DNA of 64,000 nucleotides from Nepenthes gracilis. Its lineage: Eukaryota > Streptophyta > Magnoliopsida > Caryophyllales > Nepenthaceae. The translations under genes and the position numbers were made by a program. The stretch is taken from assembly GCA_033239525.1 (NCBI GenBank), contig BSYO01000019.1:10398592-10462591 (forward strand). Direction: 5' to 3'. Below the pieces are notes generated by a model that ran no database searches, had not been told where the DNA came from, and was given only the letters and a program-made list of their open reading frames with translations. Within the stretch, counting starts at the first letter, position 1. Each line of letters begins with the position of its first letter. Positions 1-11,872 of this stretch are shown here, in pieces.

Positions 1-643
1 ACCAAGCACCAAAGTCTATTCTCCTTGGTTGCCTGATTTGTCATAATAGAAAACTATCAAACCATACACACGCAATCTTGGAGGCCTGATTGACTAAAGG
101 TATAGAATCCCATATCTTCTAACCGGCCAAGCCAATAGTTGGGAATAACTCCCATGTGGAAGTCCTTGTGAACGAAGGAGTTGGACAGAGCACATGTGTG
201 TGCTAAGGAGTCCTGGTCAATATAGTTGACCAAAATTTTCTGATCGGTCAACTCTGTCGATCAAAATGTTGACCGAAAAAAGTCGTAAGATGACTAACTA
301 TTGCTGTGGAAGCAGGATGGGCTACTTCAACCGGTCAATGGTGTAATTGACCGGCTGAATATGGAAGGTTCGTACGACTATTAAATCCCAAAAGGTATAT
401 AGTTGACCTACATGATTTGGTAGTTGGTAAATGTCATTCTTGGGACTCCAAAGGCTAATCGGTTTGCAGGAGTAGGCATGCACCGTCTGCTGTAGGATAG
501 AGGGTGCGTATGCATGCAGACCTTGGACGTTGTGTACCAACCACCAAGTTAGGCTATGGTGAGGGACATGTGTATATATGTGTGTATATGTACCCTCATC
601 AGTACAGAGAGTGAGAAGGAGAAGAAGAAGACGCCGGATAAGT
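1..643. repeat. Direct repeat unit, copy 1 (partner 1930-2583)
   Basis: This segment is repeated at about 1930-2583 with the same order of landmarks and scattered substitutions. Both copies carry a block of TTGACC/GGTCAA motifs (about 220-355 and 2150-2290), a CATGCATGCAGACC motif and a GTGTATATATGTGTGTATATGTAC tract. Copy 1 probably starts before the window. The two copies are 1.94 kb apart and the sequence between them shows no gene. They could be LTRs of a small non-autonomous element or a diverged tandem repeat; I see no PBS or TSD that would decide. The minus-strand ORFs across it repeat with the DNA and look like chance frames. Confidence 0.75.
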
Positions 644-1632
644 AGACACTGAGCAAATAAGTCTAGTGGGTAGTTAATATACCTTATAGTTAACTCATGT
701 GAGGACCTCCTAATTAAAACCAATCGCCTGATGTCATTATCAGAGAAATTGCCACCAAAAAAACCCACTCAAAGAATTCATAAAGTTGGTTGAACTTTTT
801 AGTTCCCAATTACTATAATTACTCGGATTATGATTTATTGTTCCTATTTAAAAAGCGGCCATCAATTGACAATGTAGTTATAATTATGCTCATTTTTCCT
901 AAAAAATGCAAATTCACAAATAAAAAATGGTATCAACCTACCAATGTGTACTTGTAGACAAATGCCATAAAGTAAGTATAAAGTGATATTCCTTTAAACA
1001 TTTGAGTTTTCACATATTATGGAGCTAAGTCCTCCATCTCTCTCCCTTCCTCATTACCTACTCTACTTTTCATATTTTCAGAAGGGTTATTGGTTTGACT
1101 ATCAGAGGATATATAGTAAAGTGAGTTTCGAATCATTTAAACTCTTATTTGACATTGTGAAATGTAAGAACTTGTTAAACTTACTTATAAAAAAAGAAAA
1201 AAAAAAGTTGTTAAACTTGAAAATTCTCTAATTGAATAAAATAAGTAAACAATTGAATTCAATTGGATAGTACCAATGAAATCAAATGCTGACTCCCCCT
1301 TTTTTTTTTTAATTCAACTTAAATTCATTTGAATCATGATTTAGATTCCAAATATGCATCAAAATATATGATGGGTAACAAATATAAGATAATGTCATTA
1401 GGCCAATTGATTCTGACAACTCAATATAAATAAGCAACTAAGATTCCTAAGTATGCTTAACTTCCAATAAAATCCATATGCACTTAAGTCTTAGCCATTC
1501 TTCAAGGTTGGAACATTAGTGATAGATTTAGCAAATAAAATGTTAGAATTCAATCTCAGATATAAAAAATTGTATTGTCAAATGGGCTGAAAAGAAAAGG
1601 TTGGAAGACTATTAAATGGTTCATCCTATCAA
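644..1632. other. Spacer between repeat copies, no gene seen
   Basis: AT-rich sequence with homopolymer runs (A-rich near 1190-1205, T-rich near 1300-1310). The short open frames show no family signature. I see no RNA gene, terminal inverted repeat or polymerase remnant. Confidence 0.5.
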
Positions 1633-1648
1633 TGGTCATCTTGTCAAA

Positions 1649-2000
1649 ATATGTCCAATGAGAAACTATCTTGCCAAGGACCACCATGTCAGAAAGGTGT
1701 GTTGATAGAGTGGTGTCTTACGGGACCACGCCTTCAACATGAAAGGCCAAGCACTAGAGACTATTATCTTCGGGTGCCTAATTTGTCCAAATAAAAAACT
1801 ATCAAACTATCACACACACGCCACCATGTCAGAATATGTCTAGTCAGAAACTATCCTGCCAAGGACCACCATGTTAGTGAGGCATGTTCATAGAGAGGTG
1901 TCCTATAGGACTATGCCTCAGACATAAAGGGCCAAGCACCAAAGTCGATTCTCCTTGGTTGCCTGATTTGTCATAATAGAAAACTATCAGACCATACACT
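1649..2000. repeat. Tandem duplication, about 175-bp period
   Basis: Two adjacent diverged copies start at about 1649 and 1823. Each runs from an ATATGTC...GAGAAACTATC-like start through CTGCCAAGGACCACCATG and GGCCAAGCAC to AAAACTATCA. The second leads directly into repeat copy 2, and the window starts inside a third related copy. The larger unit therefore seems to be preceded by a variable number of these sub-repeats. Confidence 0.65.
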
Positions 2001-2583
2001 CGCAATCTAGGATGCTTGATTGACTAAAGGTATAGAAGCCCATATCTTCTAACCGGCCAAGCCTACAGTTGGGAATCACTTCTGTGTGGAAGTCATTGTG
2101 ACTGAAGGACTTGGACAGAGCACGTGTGTGTTCTAAGAGGAAGGAGTCCCGATCAATATAGTTGACCGAAATTTTCTGAACGGTCTGCTCTGTTGATCAA
2201 AATGTTGACCAAAAAAAGTCATAAGATGACTAACTCTTGCTGAGGAAGCAGGACGGGCTACTTCAACCAGTCAACGGTGTGGTTGACCGGCTGAATATGG
2301 AAGGTCCGTATGACTGTCAAATTCCAAAAGGTATACAGTTGACCTACTGGATTTGGTAGTTGGTAGATGTCATTCTTGGGACTCCAAAGGCTAATTGGTT
2401 TGTAGGAGTAGGCATGCGCCGCCTGCTGTAGGATTGAGAGTGCGCATGCATGCAGACCTTGGAAGTTAAGTACCGGCCACCAAATTTGGCTATGGTGAGG
2501 GAGATGTGTATATATGTGTGTATATGTACACTCAGCATTACACAGAGTGAGAAGGAGTAGATGAAGAAACTGGATAAGTAGAG
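1930..2583. repeat. Direct repeat unit, copy 2 (partner 1-643)
   Basis: Second copy of the unit at 1-643. Homology stops near 2583: copy 1 then continues into AT-rich spacer, copy 2 into purine-rich sequence and a GTTTTCACGTAAAAATACGGTGTTC stretch (about 2771-2795) that resembles the 3' part of a Copia-type LTR. No TGG-type PBS follows, so the assignment stays open. Confidence 0.7.
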
Positions 2584-3954
2584 AAAACACGGTGTGTGTA
2601 AAACAAAGATGAGAGAAAGTAAAAGAAAGAAAGCTATGAGAGAAAAACAAGTGTGAGGGTTTTGTTTACTTATACTCTATTCTTATTTTTCCCTCCCGTA
2701 ATTCTCTTCAAACTTAGTGATTCTTTGTGGATTTAGTGTCCCGTGGTTTTTTCCTTTAATTCAGAGGGGTTTTCACGTAAAAATACGGTGTTCATTTCTC
2801 TTCTCTTGTCTCTACTTCACAGTGCTTGTATGCTCTATCAGTTAACCGCTCATTCCGGCCAACAGAAGGGGATTGTTCTTATATCCTGGTCAGTAGGTCG
2901 CCTGTTGTTCGTCAACGCCAACAACTGAAAGAATCATGTCAACTGTCTAATTCTAAATCTATAATTTTTTTATGGCAGTTTGGCTTAATGATAAGACATA
3001 ACCTTACTGAATCGCCACGTTTATTCCAATAGAGTCATCTGAACCTGCTAGCATTGTAGAACTTTGTATAGGTTTATCTCAAATCAGTTGAAGAAAGAGA
3101 TTGTTGTACCTCTTTCACAAAGAAAAACCAACGTACTATCTTGGAAACCAACTTTGGGGGATTACATAGATCTAATGGTAGGAGAAAACTCAATCAAATG
3201 AGAGATCAAACAAACCAGGTGGAAAATTTCCAATCTGAAAATATATATATATATATATATAGACACAAAGCTCCTAATCACACAAAGGATAGCTTTTCGT
3301 TGGTATTTACCCACAATAAAAGTTCAGCAGTACTCTAATTTGAACATCTGTAAGGTCTAGAGGTTGCCTTTCAATACACATTTTCTTCTACAAAAATTTT
3401 TTAGGCCAGATACCAGTCTTCCAAAAATCTTTCTCCTTTCCTTTTTCCTCCTTCTAGTTTGGGTAGAACAATTCTAACTTAAGCATTTAAAGATAAATTG
3501 AGGAAAAAGTCTTAAACCGGTAACCTCTTGCTTTGGTTTGTGAAGTATAGAATTTGGATTACAAAATCTAAGATGCTTGATAAAAAAATTTATTGGGTTG
3601 ATTTTGAACTAATGATACTCATCGATACAATTATATACTATGCAACAATTTCAAAATCTATTATTGTACTTTAGTATCATGTAATACACAAGAGGCATAG
3701 AACTGCAAAGATAACTGTACGTTCATACAATTTACTCTTAAAAAGTTTTGGTCTTCATATATACTGTAATATTACTTAAAATGTAATCAATTTGGCTTCA
3801 ACGTTAATTCAATATATAGAATGAATTATCCATATGAACTGTGATATAGTTCAAAATATGGGGAAGGGTTTGAAAGAAAATTAAAACAAGATACAAATAT
3901 TGAATTAACTTATTGAAGATCAAGCTGATAATTATGATAGAAGAACAAGATCTG
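2584..3954. other. Noncoding flank; possible Copia-type LTR end, no gene
   Basis: About 2700-2935 reads like the leader or U5 part of a plant LTR (pyrimidine-rich, TTTTCACGTAAAAA), but without PBS, second LTR or TSD. An (AT)n tract lies at 3241-3260. The rest is AT-rich with no protein signature on either strand. Confidence 0.35.
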
Positions 3955-4252
3955 AAATCCATGTTATGGCCTTAAAAATAATAATAATAATGGCATAAGA
4001 GTTCAAACCATTAAAATAACTGAGCTATTTATAATATAAGAATAATTAAAATTACTTATATCTAGCCATTTCTAAACTCTAGAAAACAAAAATTATGTAC
4101 ACTTAAACCATATTTTGTGTATTAGTTTATGAAGCCAAAATAATAAGTTTAGGAAAAATATCTTAGGACATCTTTTATTTGTTCTTGGAATACTTTAAGT
4201 AACATGATATTTATCTATTTATTTATTTTTATATGAACCTGCTGTATATATG
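3955..4252. repeat. Host segmental duplication, left half (partner about 61820-62118)
   Basis: This stretch aligns with about 61820-62118. Shared blocks include ATAATATAAGAATAATTAAA, AAAACAAAAATTATGTA and GTTTATGAAGCCAAAATA. The match stops at 4252 and resumes at 24821, exactly outside the Tat element. The copy near 62118 has no insertion and acts as a near-empty site. The last five bases, ATATG (4248-4252), are the left target-site duplication. Confidence 0.85.
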
Positions 4253-5431
4253 TGATGGGTACACTAAAAATGGGTTTGCTCCACAAAAGTCAAAGGCCCA
4301 AGACGGCGGTCAAAACTCTAACGGCCCAATTGGAAAACGGGCCCAAGAGCTGAAAAGCTTAGGGTGGTCAACGCTGGCGTTGACCGTCGGGCGGCTAACT
4401 CCCAAACAGACGGTCAACCCAAATGTTGACCGTCTGCCTTAAGCGCATTAGGCCTAAAGAGGCTCTTCTACAGTAATGGGCCTGGCTCACTCAGGCCCAT
4501 GGCCCATCTGGCGGCTGACGACGGATATCCTTCTAAGGGCGGCCAACACGCACGCAGACGGTCAACTCGAGCGTTGACCGTCCGCGTTTTGCATGTTGCG
4601 CCCCAATAAGCCTTTCAACAGTAACGGGCTTGACCCGTTTAGGCCCACCAATCATTAAAAGTCCAACAACGATTCTCCAAGGATATTCCACGATCTCAGC
4701 AGGCACCAAAAGGGACACTAGCAATATTAGCGCCCTTCAAAGAAGGAAAGCGCCGGATCTTTCCAATTCCTTGCCAACCAAGGCACTCCAACGGTAATAT
4801 GCTGAGAAGGAAAGAAACCAACTTGGAAAGTTGTTGGCCGCCTCACAAGGAAACAATCTCGATCAGCATGGCAACTGGCATCAGCTCCAAAGGGCAAGCC
4901 AGCCAGCAAATCAGGAAGGCAATCACTCTTTCCAAAAAAGGAAGATCGACCTCTCAACTACAAAAGAAACCCTTGACCCACCATCAAGGGCAGGCTTTCT
5001 TCCATACTTTCGACAAGCTACGCTTTCTTGAAGGCATCCAGTTACATACGCTCTCTGCAGTACGAACGTGTGCTCACAGAGATCTGCCTTCTCTGCCGCC
5101 CACGTTCTCCAGAAACCCTAAGGCATCAAGCATGCCCTCACGGCCGTTTACTGTCTTCCCACCTTCCAGATTTAAGAAGACCTCACGTCTCTCTTACATC
5201 TGGATCAAACACTCAAACTACTCTCTCTCTCTCTATTTTCAATTTCTTCATTTTGAAGACTGTTTTACTGACTTGAGCGTCAGAGTGTTTTCGGTGGGAT
5301 AACTTTTCGCCGAACTCACTGACCTCTTGTTTTGTTTAGTGGTGTGCAGGATCCAACTTAGGGAGTGGAGCCGGAGCCAAGATAGGAAAATCATCCGAAT
5401 CTGTTCGAAGTTTGGATCTAGAGACGCATCA
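4253..5431 (+). repeat. 5' LTR of the Tat element
   Basis: It starts TGATGGGTACACT and ends GACGCATCA, 1179 bp, and matches the 3' LTR at 23914-24820. The U3 part holds three inverted W-box pairs. A CT repeat (about 5221-5233) precedes the last 200 bp. It is about 270 bp longer than the 3' LTR, mainly because the 3' copy has deletions in U3 and the middle. Confidence 0.93.
4366..4579. promoter_or_regulatory. Three inverted W-box pairs in the Tat LTR U3
   Basis: The pattern GGTCAAC-N6-GTTGACC occurs three times with the same 6-nt spacer: 4366-4385, 4412-4431 and 4560-4579. Arms extend to 12 bp in the second (4407-4436). TTGACC is the core recognised by plant WRKY factors (known family fact); paired binding is my inference from the fixed spacing. 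The 3' LTR has lost all three. Confidence 0.6.
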
Positions 5432-5432
5432 T

Positions 5433-5450
5433 TGGCGCCGTCTGTGGGAA
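5433..5450 (+). other. Primer binding site of the Tat element
   Basis: TGGCGCCGTCTGTGGGAA begins one base after the LTR. It is complementary to a tRNA 3' end finishing ...GGCGCCA and is the type commonly seen in Tat elements. I do not assign the tRNA species. Confidence 0.85.
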
Positions 5451-5511
5451 GCGCTTACAAAAGCCTACCACTAAAATCTGCACAAACTCTCTCTGTCACG
5501 CCGATTCTCTG

Positions 5512-7260
5512 ATGTTGAACACGAGAGCCCAAGCTAGCGACCCCGCTAGAGACACTGCTAACCCCGATCAGGACCACGCTGCTGGTGCCATGGTCAATGG
5601 GGCCACGGGCGGAGTCCCACAGCCTTACTTTCAGCAACTGGTAGAGCAGATGCAAGCCAACAATCGCCTACTTCAACTACTTTGCACGCAGAACGAGCAA
5701 CGACAACAGGTGGCTCCACCAGCAGCCATTCCCGCTCTTGCCACCAAAAGGGGTGGTCAGAGGAAGAAGAAGCCGGCCAAGAGGCCCGGAAAGACTGGAG
5801 ACAATCTGGATCCAGCCTCCTCCCGCGTCCCTGGCCAGAATAGGCCTTAGAACGCTTTGGAAGCACATCTCCACTAAAGAACCCAAAAAGAAGAAATCCC
5901 CGATACTCTCAGGCAGAAGACCACCACACAGTCTAGGAGCGAGCCTCCATGGTGCTGATCCCGTGGGCGGCGACCAACCAGGCCGTGATTGAACCCGCAA
6001 AGACAAGGCGAGTTGAGGATTACCTCGGCTCAAAGATCAGTAAATGTCGCCCGTACCGATCCACGGGTGGACAAGATCTGGAACCGTGTGCTCCAAGAGG
6101 AAGAGCACATCATCGACCTGGACCGGTCTCCTTTCACTGCAGAGGTCTTGAGCCGTCCACTGCCATCAAAATTCAAGATGCCGTCCCTTGACTTATACGA
6201 TGGGGGCAGTGATCCGGTTGACCACCTGGATTACTTCCACACCCATCTGAGTCTAAAAGGGCTAGAGGACTCAGCGATGTGCCGCTACTTCCCGCTCACG
6301 TTGAAGGGAGACACTCGAATCTGGTTTCACCACCTCCCTTCAGGTACTATCAGCAGCTTCCATGAGCTCACGGACCTCTTCCTGGCTCAGTACGCTTCGA
6401 GCCGATGGGAAGAGAAACAGCCATGGCATCTCTTCCACATAAAGCAGAAACCAGGAGAGAACCCACGGCGCTTCTGGATTGCTTCGTGGCGGGAGGCTAG
6501 AAGGATCCCTGGATCACGAGAAGAGATGAAGCTGGGCAGTTTCATCTCTGCGCCTACTTTCGGTGACTTTTTTAGGCATCTCGCCCACAAGAATCCTCAG
6601 ACCTTCTGCGAGGCGGAATCCATCAGCAGGGCCTACGCTGCAGCAGAAGAAGCCAACGAGGCAAAATGTCAGGCGGGCGGATTAGCCTCGGCCATTCCCT
6701 GGTGAAGGGAAGAGAAAGTACAATGGCGGAGAACACTCCTGCCAGAAGCAGCGCCGGACTGGGCCCCCAGAACGCCGAGACTATGGGCCCACTAGTTTCA
6801 CGCCTTTGACAGACACATGCGCAAACGTCCTCATGCAAATCCGTGGGAAAAAATTTCTGAAGTAGTCCAAACCGCTGAAGAAAGATTCTGGAAACGATCA
6901 ATCTTGTGACTTCCATCACTCTGCTTTGGCCATTCAGCGGGACTGCAAGATCTGCTGAGAGGAAAATCGAGGGCTTGATTCGCGAGAGGACACCTCACGA
7001 AGTTTGTTAGAGGTCTAGACGGAACTCGAAGCGGGATGAAGAGGGCGGAGCGAGACTCCTCCCGGAGCGGGATTACGGTAGGAGTGGTCAACATGGTCAC
7101 CGCCCGACCTGTCAGGAGCCCGACGGACAGCAAGGAGCAGCGTATTTGGGAGGAAGAAGCGGCGCCACGGTAGATAATACTATTAGCTTGGTGATAGTGA
7201 CTCAAATCATGTAATGTCCCCCATCTTTGACCCCCTTGTTATATATTTTCGTTTGAGATG
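5512..7260 (+). pseudogene. Broken gag of the Tat element
   Basis: The first ATG after the PBS (5512) starts a frame with MLNTRAQ. The same frame continues with four in-frame stops (TAG 5848, TAA 5875, TGA 5956, TGA 5986) to a clear retrotransposon gag core at about 6050-6600, with LYDGGSDPVDHLDYF and RYFPLTLKGDTRIWFHHLP typical of PF03732. It stops at 6705. Weak remnants of the nucleocapsid linker and zinc-finger region follow at 6706-7060 in shifting frames. Gag would form the cytoplasmic particle that packages element RNA; this copy cannot make it. Confidence 0.85.
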
Positions 7261-7280
7261 GTACTGAGGACTACTGCTGA

Positions 7281-7927
7281 AGCGAGTCTTTCTCGATAAT
7301 GGAAGTTTAAAAGATTTGCTTTACTTGGATGCCTTTTTTAAGTTAGGCCTAAAAAAGAACCAACTAAAATCGGCCGAAGGCCTGTTATACAGCCTTGACA
7401 ATGAACCAGTTCCCTTTCAAGGGACTATTCAATTGGAAGTTACCTTAGGGACGTATCCAAGGACAGCAAGTCGCACACTTACCTTCCTGGTGGTCGACCT
7501 ACCCTCAGTATACAACGCTATACTGGGCAGACCTTGCCTGGTGACATTCGGGATAGTTACCTCGATTCCGCACCTCAAAATGAAGTTTCCAACACCCTAC
7601 GGTGTTGGGGAGGTGTTAGGCGACCAAATAATTGGGCGGACATGCTACATGTCCCAGATTGCCCCTAGCGGCAGTACAAGCACGGTGGGAGAACTTGATC
7701 ACCGAGACGAGACCACCCTGCAACAGGCGCAGCCCGGTGAAGCCACGGATCTGGTCCCACTAAATCCGAAGGAACCGAAAAAGTGTGTACAGGTTGGCGG
7801 CTCACTCACTATCACCTTTGCGTGCGGAACCGGTGCATTCTTGCGGAACGCCCGACATATTCGCATGGACTCCCTTGAGACATGCCCGGGATTTTGGCGA
7901 GGTGATGGTCCACAAGGCAGGCCTTGA
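7281..7927 (+). pseudogene. Aspartic protease region of the Tat element
   Basis: The frame carries the retroviral-type catalytic motif as LDNGS (Asp codon 7295-7297), followed by LLYLDAFFKLGL and, about 75 codons on, VVDLPSVYNAILGRP. That is the usual second half of plant Ty3/gypsy proteases. The frame ends at 7927 (TGA) and is frameshifted against both gag and RT. Normally it would cleave the Gag-Pol polyprotein inside the particle. Confidence 0.85.
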
Positions 7928-9212
7928 TCGACCGGAAGCTTTGTCGAGACTGAGCGGAGGAGCCACTCCGTCGAAAAGGCGTCGCCATCGGAGGAGGTGA
8001 AAAAGCTCTTGGGGCTGCGTTTATTAGAAAAGTCAATACCGGATTGGCTCTCAAACATCGTCCTGGTTAAAAAGAGCAACGAAAATGGCAAATGTGCGTC
8101 GATTTCATCGACGTCAACAAGGCTTGCCCAAAAGACAGTTTCCCCTTGCCCAGGATCGACTTACTGGTTGACTCCACGGCTGGACATGAGCTGCTCAGCT
8201 TCATAGACGCCTATTCGGGTTACAATCAGATTCAGATGAGTCAGGAAGACAGGAGCATACCTCATTCATGACAGACCAGAGCACCTATTGCTACAAGGTG
8301 ATGCCCTTCAGACTGAAAAATACTGGAGCAACTTACCAGCGACTGGTCAATAAGATGTTCGAAAAGAAGATTGGTCGCAACATGGAGGTCTACATCGACG
8401 ACATGCTCATCAAGAGTAGAGTCACTGGCAACCACATACGTGACCTGGAAGAATCATTTGAGGTGCTCCGCCAGCACCAAATGAAGCTAAATCCAGCCAA
8501 GTGCGTCTTTGGGGTAGCCTCTGGGAAATTCTTGGGTTTCATCGTCTCCCAACGAGGGATCGAGGCAAACCCAAAAAAGATCAAGGCCCTCGCTGACATG
8601 GCTCCCCCACGGAACGTCAAAGACATCCAGCGATTAACTGGGCAGCTGGCAGCTTTGTCCCGCTTCCTCGCGAAGTCCGATGACAAGTACCAGCCCTTCT
8701 TTAAAGCTCAGAGAGGGACAAAATCCAACGTATTCCAGTGGACGGCTGACTGTCAGTCCGCCTTCAATGAATTGAAGCAGTATCTGGCAAGCCCGCCACT
8801 ACTAGGGTCACCCAAAGACGGGGAGGAGTTGTATCTTTATTTGGCAGTGTCGGAAGTGTCCCTCAGCTCCGTCCTCGTGCGCTAGGAATCTGATATCCAG
8901 CAGCCGGTCTACTATGTAAGAAAAGCATTGACCGGCCCAGAGACGCGTTATCCACGTGCTGAAAAAAATGGCCTAGCACTTATCTTCGCAGCACGAAAAT
9001 TGAGGCCATACTTTCAGGCGCATCGCATAGTGGTCCGTACTGACCAGCCGCTGAAAGGCATACTCCAGAAACCAGACGTTTCAGGACAGCTGGAAAAGTG
9101 GGCGATAGAATTGGGTGAGTTTGACATCAAATTCAGGCCCAAACCGGCCATAAAGGCGCAGGCTCTGGCTGACTTCATCGTTGAGACCATGACACCGATT
9201 CACGAGGAATAA
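7928..9212 (+). pseudogene. Reverse transcriptase and first RNase H of the Tat element, broken
   Basis: RT starts in shifted frames (PDWLSNIVLVKK near 8040, then GYNQIQM near 8217) and settles at 8268-8885 with the catalytic YIDDML (YIDD at 8391-8402), FLGFIVSQRGIEANPKK and the connection domain. A TAG at 8883 interrupts it. RNase H follows at 8928-9212 with RYPRAEK, LRPYFQAHRIVVRTDQPL and a C-terminal ADFIVE. These domains copy RNA into DNA and remove the template. At least two frameshifts and one stop show loss of function. Confidence 0.9.
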
Positions 9213-9239
9213 CCCACAAAAAATGAAGAACAACCCGAC

Positions 9240-9640
9240 GAGGTCCCGAATGGACACTCCACGTGGACGGATCGTCCACGAACAGTGGCAGCAGCGGAGC
9301 TGGGGTGATCCTTACGACCCCTGATGGATTCGAGATCAAGTATTTCCTAAAGCTTGACTTTTAGGCGACCAACAACATCGCCGAGTACGAAGCCCTGCTA
9401 GCTGGCTTACGATTAGCAAAAGAGTGCTGCGAGAGGTTGGCGGTTCTGACGACTCGAACTAGTCGTCAACCGGGTCAATGGGGGCTTCGAGGCGAACAAC
9501 CCTTCCTTGGCGAGGTACCTGGCAAAGGCAAGGGAGGCCGTCCAGGGCTTCAACAAATTGACTCTGGTTCATGTTCCTCAAACTGAAAATTAGAAGGCAG
9601 ACCGATTAGCTAGAGCAGCTGCTGCCGAAAACCCAGAACA
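9240..9640 (+). pseudogene. Second (archaeal-type) RNase H domain
   Basis: At about 9251 the frame reads WTLHVDGSS...GSGAGVIL-like, then a stop, then TNNIAEYEALLAGLRLAKE (9370-9425), and after frameshifts KADRLARAAA (about 9597). This second RNase H between RNase H and integrase is diagnostic of the Tat lineage and of dual-RNase-H retroelements. The catalytic Asp of VDGSS and Glu of AEYEAL are both still visible. It contains at least two stops. Confidence 0.85.
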
Positions 9641-10957
9641 GTATTCGAGGGACATGCAGGAGATCTTGAATGCTCCTAGCATAGAGAAACAGGAGGCAAT
9701 GCAGATTTTCGAGACGGAAAACTGGATGACGCCCTACCTTAGATACTTGGCCGACGGATCACTCCCAGAGGACGCCAAAAGGGCCAAGCCAATTAAAAAG
9801 ATAGCTGGCTGGTACACAGTAGTCGATGGGCGGCTGTATCGTCGCGGGTACTCACACCGTACCTCCGCTGTCTATCTCCCGAGGAGGCCGACTACGCACT
9901 GGGCAAAGTTTACCTCGGGATTTGTGGATCACACGTAGGCGGGAAAAACCTGGCCTTCAAGATCATGCGACAGGGCTATTATTGGCCCTCAATGAAGAAG
10001 GACGCGCTAGAGTTTGTGAAGAAATGTGAAAGCTGCCAGCTTCATGGCAACCTTCACCACCAGCCATCCGCTAACCTAAAGTCACTTCAGGCCCCATGGC
10101 CCTTCGCGCAATGGGGGCTCAATATTCTCGGCCCGTTTCCCATTGCCACAGGGTAAAGAAAGTTTATCATTGCGGGCATCGACTACTTCACTAAGTGGGT
10201 CGAAGCTGTCCCGCTGGAAAAAATCACAGAACACAATGCACTGGAATTTTTTCGCCAGAATATTGTCTGCAGGTTCGGCGTCCCAGAGGTCGTGGTGACC
10301 GACAACGGGACCCAATTCATGGGAAAATGCTTCACCAAGTATTACGCCAGCCTTGGCATCAGGCTGGTCTACACTTCGGTGGCATACCCCCAGGCCAACG
10401 GACAAGTGGAAGTCATGAACCGTACGCTACTCCACGGGTTAAAGACTAAGCTGGAAGACGCCAGGGGCTCCTGGGTTGACGAGCTCCCTTCCATCCTCTG
10501 GTCTTATCGAATAACTCCGAAGGAACCAACGCGCGAGACCCCCTTCAGCCTCTATTACGGGACTGAAGCAGTAATTCCTGTCAAAATCGGACTTCCAAGT
10601 CTCAGGGTGGAGTCTTTCGACCCACAGACCAACTCCCAGAAAATCAGGGAGCACTTAGACTTGCTAGAGGAAGCCCGAGACGCCGCTAGAATACGGACAG
10701 CAGTATACCAACACCGAGTTGTCCGGTACTATAATAAAAAGGTGAAAGCCCCGCAATTCGACGTTGGAGACTTGGTCCTACGAGGCATCGAGACCACAGG
10801 CAACCTGGCCGGCCACAGCAAGCTCTCTCCCAATTGGAAGGGACCTTTCCTTGTCACCGCCATCCTGCGAAACGGAGCGTACAAACTCCGAAATCAGGAT
10901 GGGAAGTTGGTCCCACGAACGTGGAACGCAACCCACCTCAAGCGGTACTTCCAATAG
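9641..10957 (+). pseudogene. Integrase of the Tat element
   Basis: The zinc-binding part is at about 9930-10070 (GYYWPSMKKDALEFVKKCESCQ). A TAA at 10156 and a frameshift lead into the core: DYFTKWVEAVPL (first Asp, about 10180), VVTDNGTQF (second Asp, about 10300) and QANGQVEVMNR (Glu, about 10400), a complete DDE set. The C-terminal part runs to NATHLKRYFQ and TAG at 10955. The 10292-10957 stretch is an uninterrupted 221-codon frame, the best preserved part of this element. Integrase inserts the cDNA into nuclear DNA. Confidence 0.92.
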
Positions 10958-11143
10958 GGAACCCAGGTACGCACTCACCCACTTGTGTGCATTCATTCGC
11001 ATGCTTGTTCTAATTCGGTAAAATAGGGAGTTTACTTAGCATATAGAATCCTAGGCTTTGTGTGCATACATATGAACTGTGTTTACCTTGCAAGTTTACC
11101 AGACCTAGACTGCCCCTAAGTTGGGAGGATCTTCACCCTCTCA
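10958..11143 (+). other. Start of the Tat 3' untranslated region
   Basis: Noncoding sequence directly after the integrase stop. No splice or terminator signal was identified; it leads into the minisatellite. Confidence 0.5.
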
Positions 11144-11403
11144 TTAAACCCTAGTCATCTAGGTGACCCAGAAGTGGTCTGAAACCCTGATTATCCATGT
11201 GGCTCATAAGCGGTCTAAAACCCTGGTCATCTAAGTGGCCCATAAGCGGTCTTAAACCCTAGCCATCTAGGTGGCCTATGAGCGGTCTGAAACCCTGGTC
11301 ATCCAGGTGGCCCATGAGCGGTCTTAAACCCTAGTCATCTAGGTGGCCCATGGTCGGTCTGAAACCTTGGTCATCCAAGTGGCCCGATAGCGATCTAAAA
11401 ACC
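11144..11403. repeat. 36-bp minisatellite, about 7 copies, in the Tat 3' UTR
   Basis: Units read AAACCCTAGTCATCTAGG then TGGCCCATGAGCGGTCTG with substitutions, head to tail, about seven times. The position between pol and the 3' LTR is where Ogre/Tat elements are known to carry hypervariable tandem repeats that can seed satellites. Confidence 0.9.
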
Positions 11404-11439
11404 TTAGGGGGCAAGTATGGCACATGCAACGACCTCCTC

Positions 11440-11812
11440 TCGGGGAGCAGCAACGTCAGTCAACGACGGTCGAAGTGAGAAACATTTCTTCTCTAACATT
11501 GGCAGCCCAAGTCTTTAGTTGCACCGCGCCATCAGGCTAGTTAATACAACCGCCTGCCCAGCTTAAGGATCTTATTTCTTCGGCAGCCAGCCAACCAGGT
11601 TGGCCGCCCCATGCAATAACCTTCTCAACGAAAAGGTAGCGTGATCAAACAGTAACGAGAAGCGTTCCTTCTCTAACTCTGACTGCTCAAGTTTCCACTT
11701 GGTCAGCACCGCAAGGATGGTTAACGCAACCACCTGCCAAACCTAGGGACTCAACTCCTTAGGCAACCAAGCAATGGTCACCGGCCAACCAGGTTGGCCG
11801 CCCAATGCAATG
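11440..11812. repeat. Two-copy tandem duplication, about 194-bp period
   Basis: Both halves carry CTTCTCTAAC, a GCACCGC block, CAACC(G/A)CCTGCC and AACCAGGTTGGCCGCCC (about 11593 and 11787) in the same order. It lies in the Tat 3' UTR, just beyond the end of the antisense gene. Confidence 0.75.
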
Positions 11813-11872
11813 ATTGACACAAACACAAAAAGCAATAAAAACAGCGGACACCAATTTGAAAGGAATTTCCAT

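Noticed and set aside
322..768. Minus-strand ORF of 148 codons (and its partner at 2258-2650)
   Set aside because: Both lie in the direct repeat, have low-complexity leucine runs and no family signature. Their similarity comes from the duplicated DNA.
11144..11403. CRISPR-like array
   Set aside because: Units are head-to-tail without spacers; it is a minisatellite in a plant retrotransposon.
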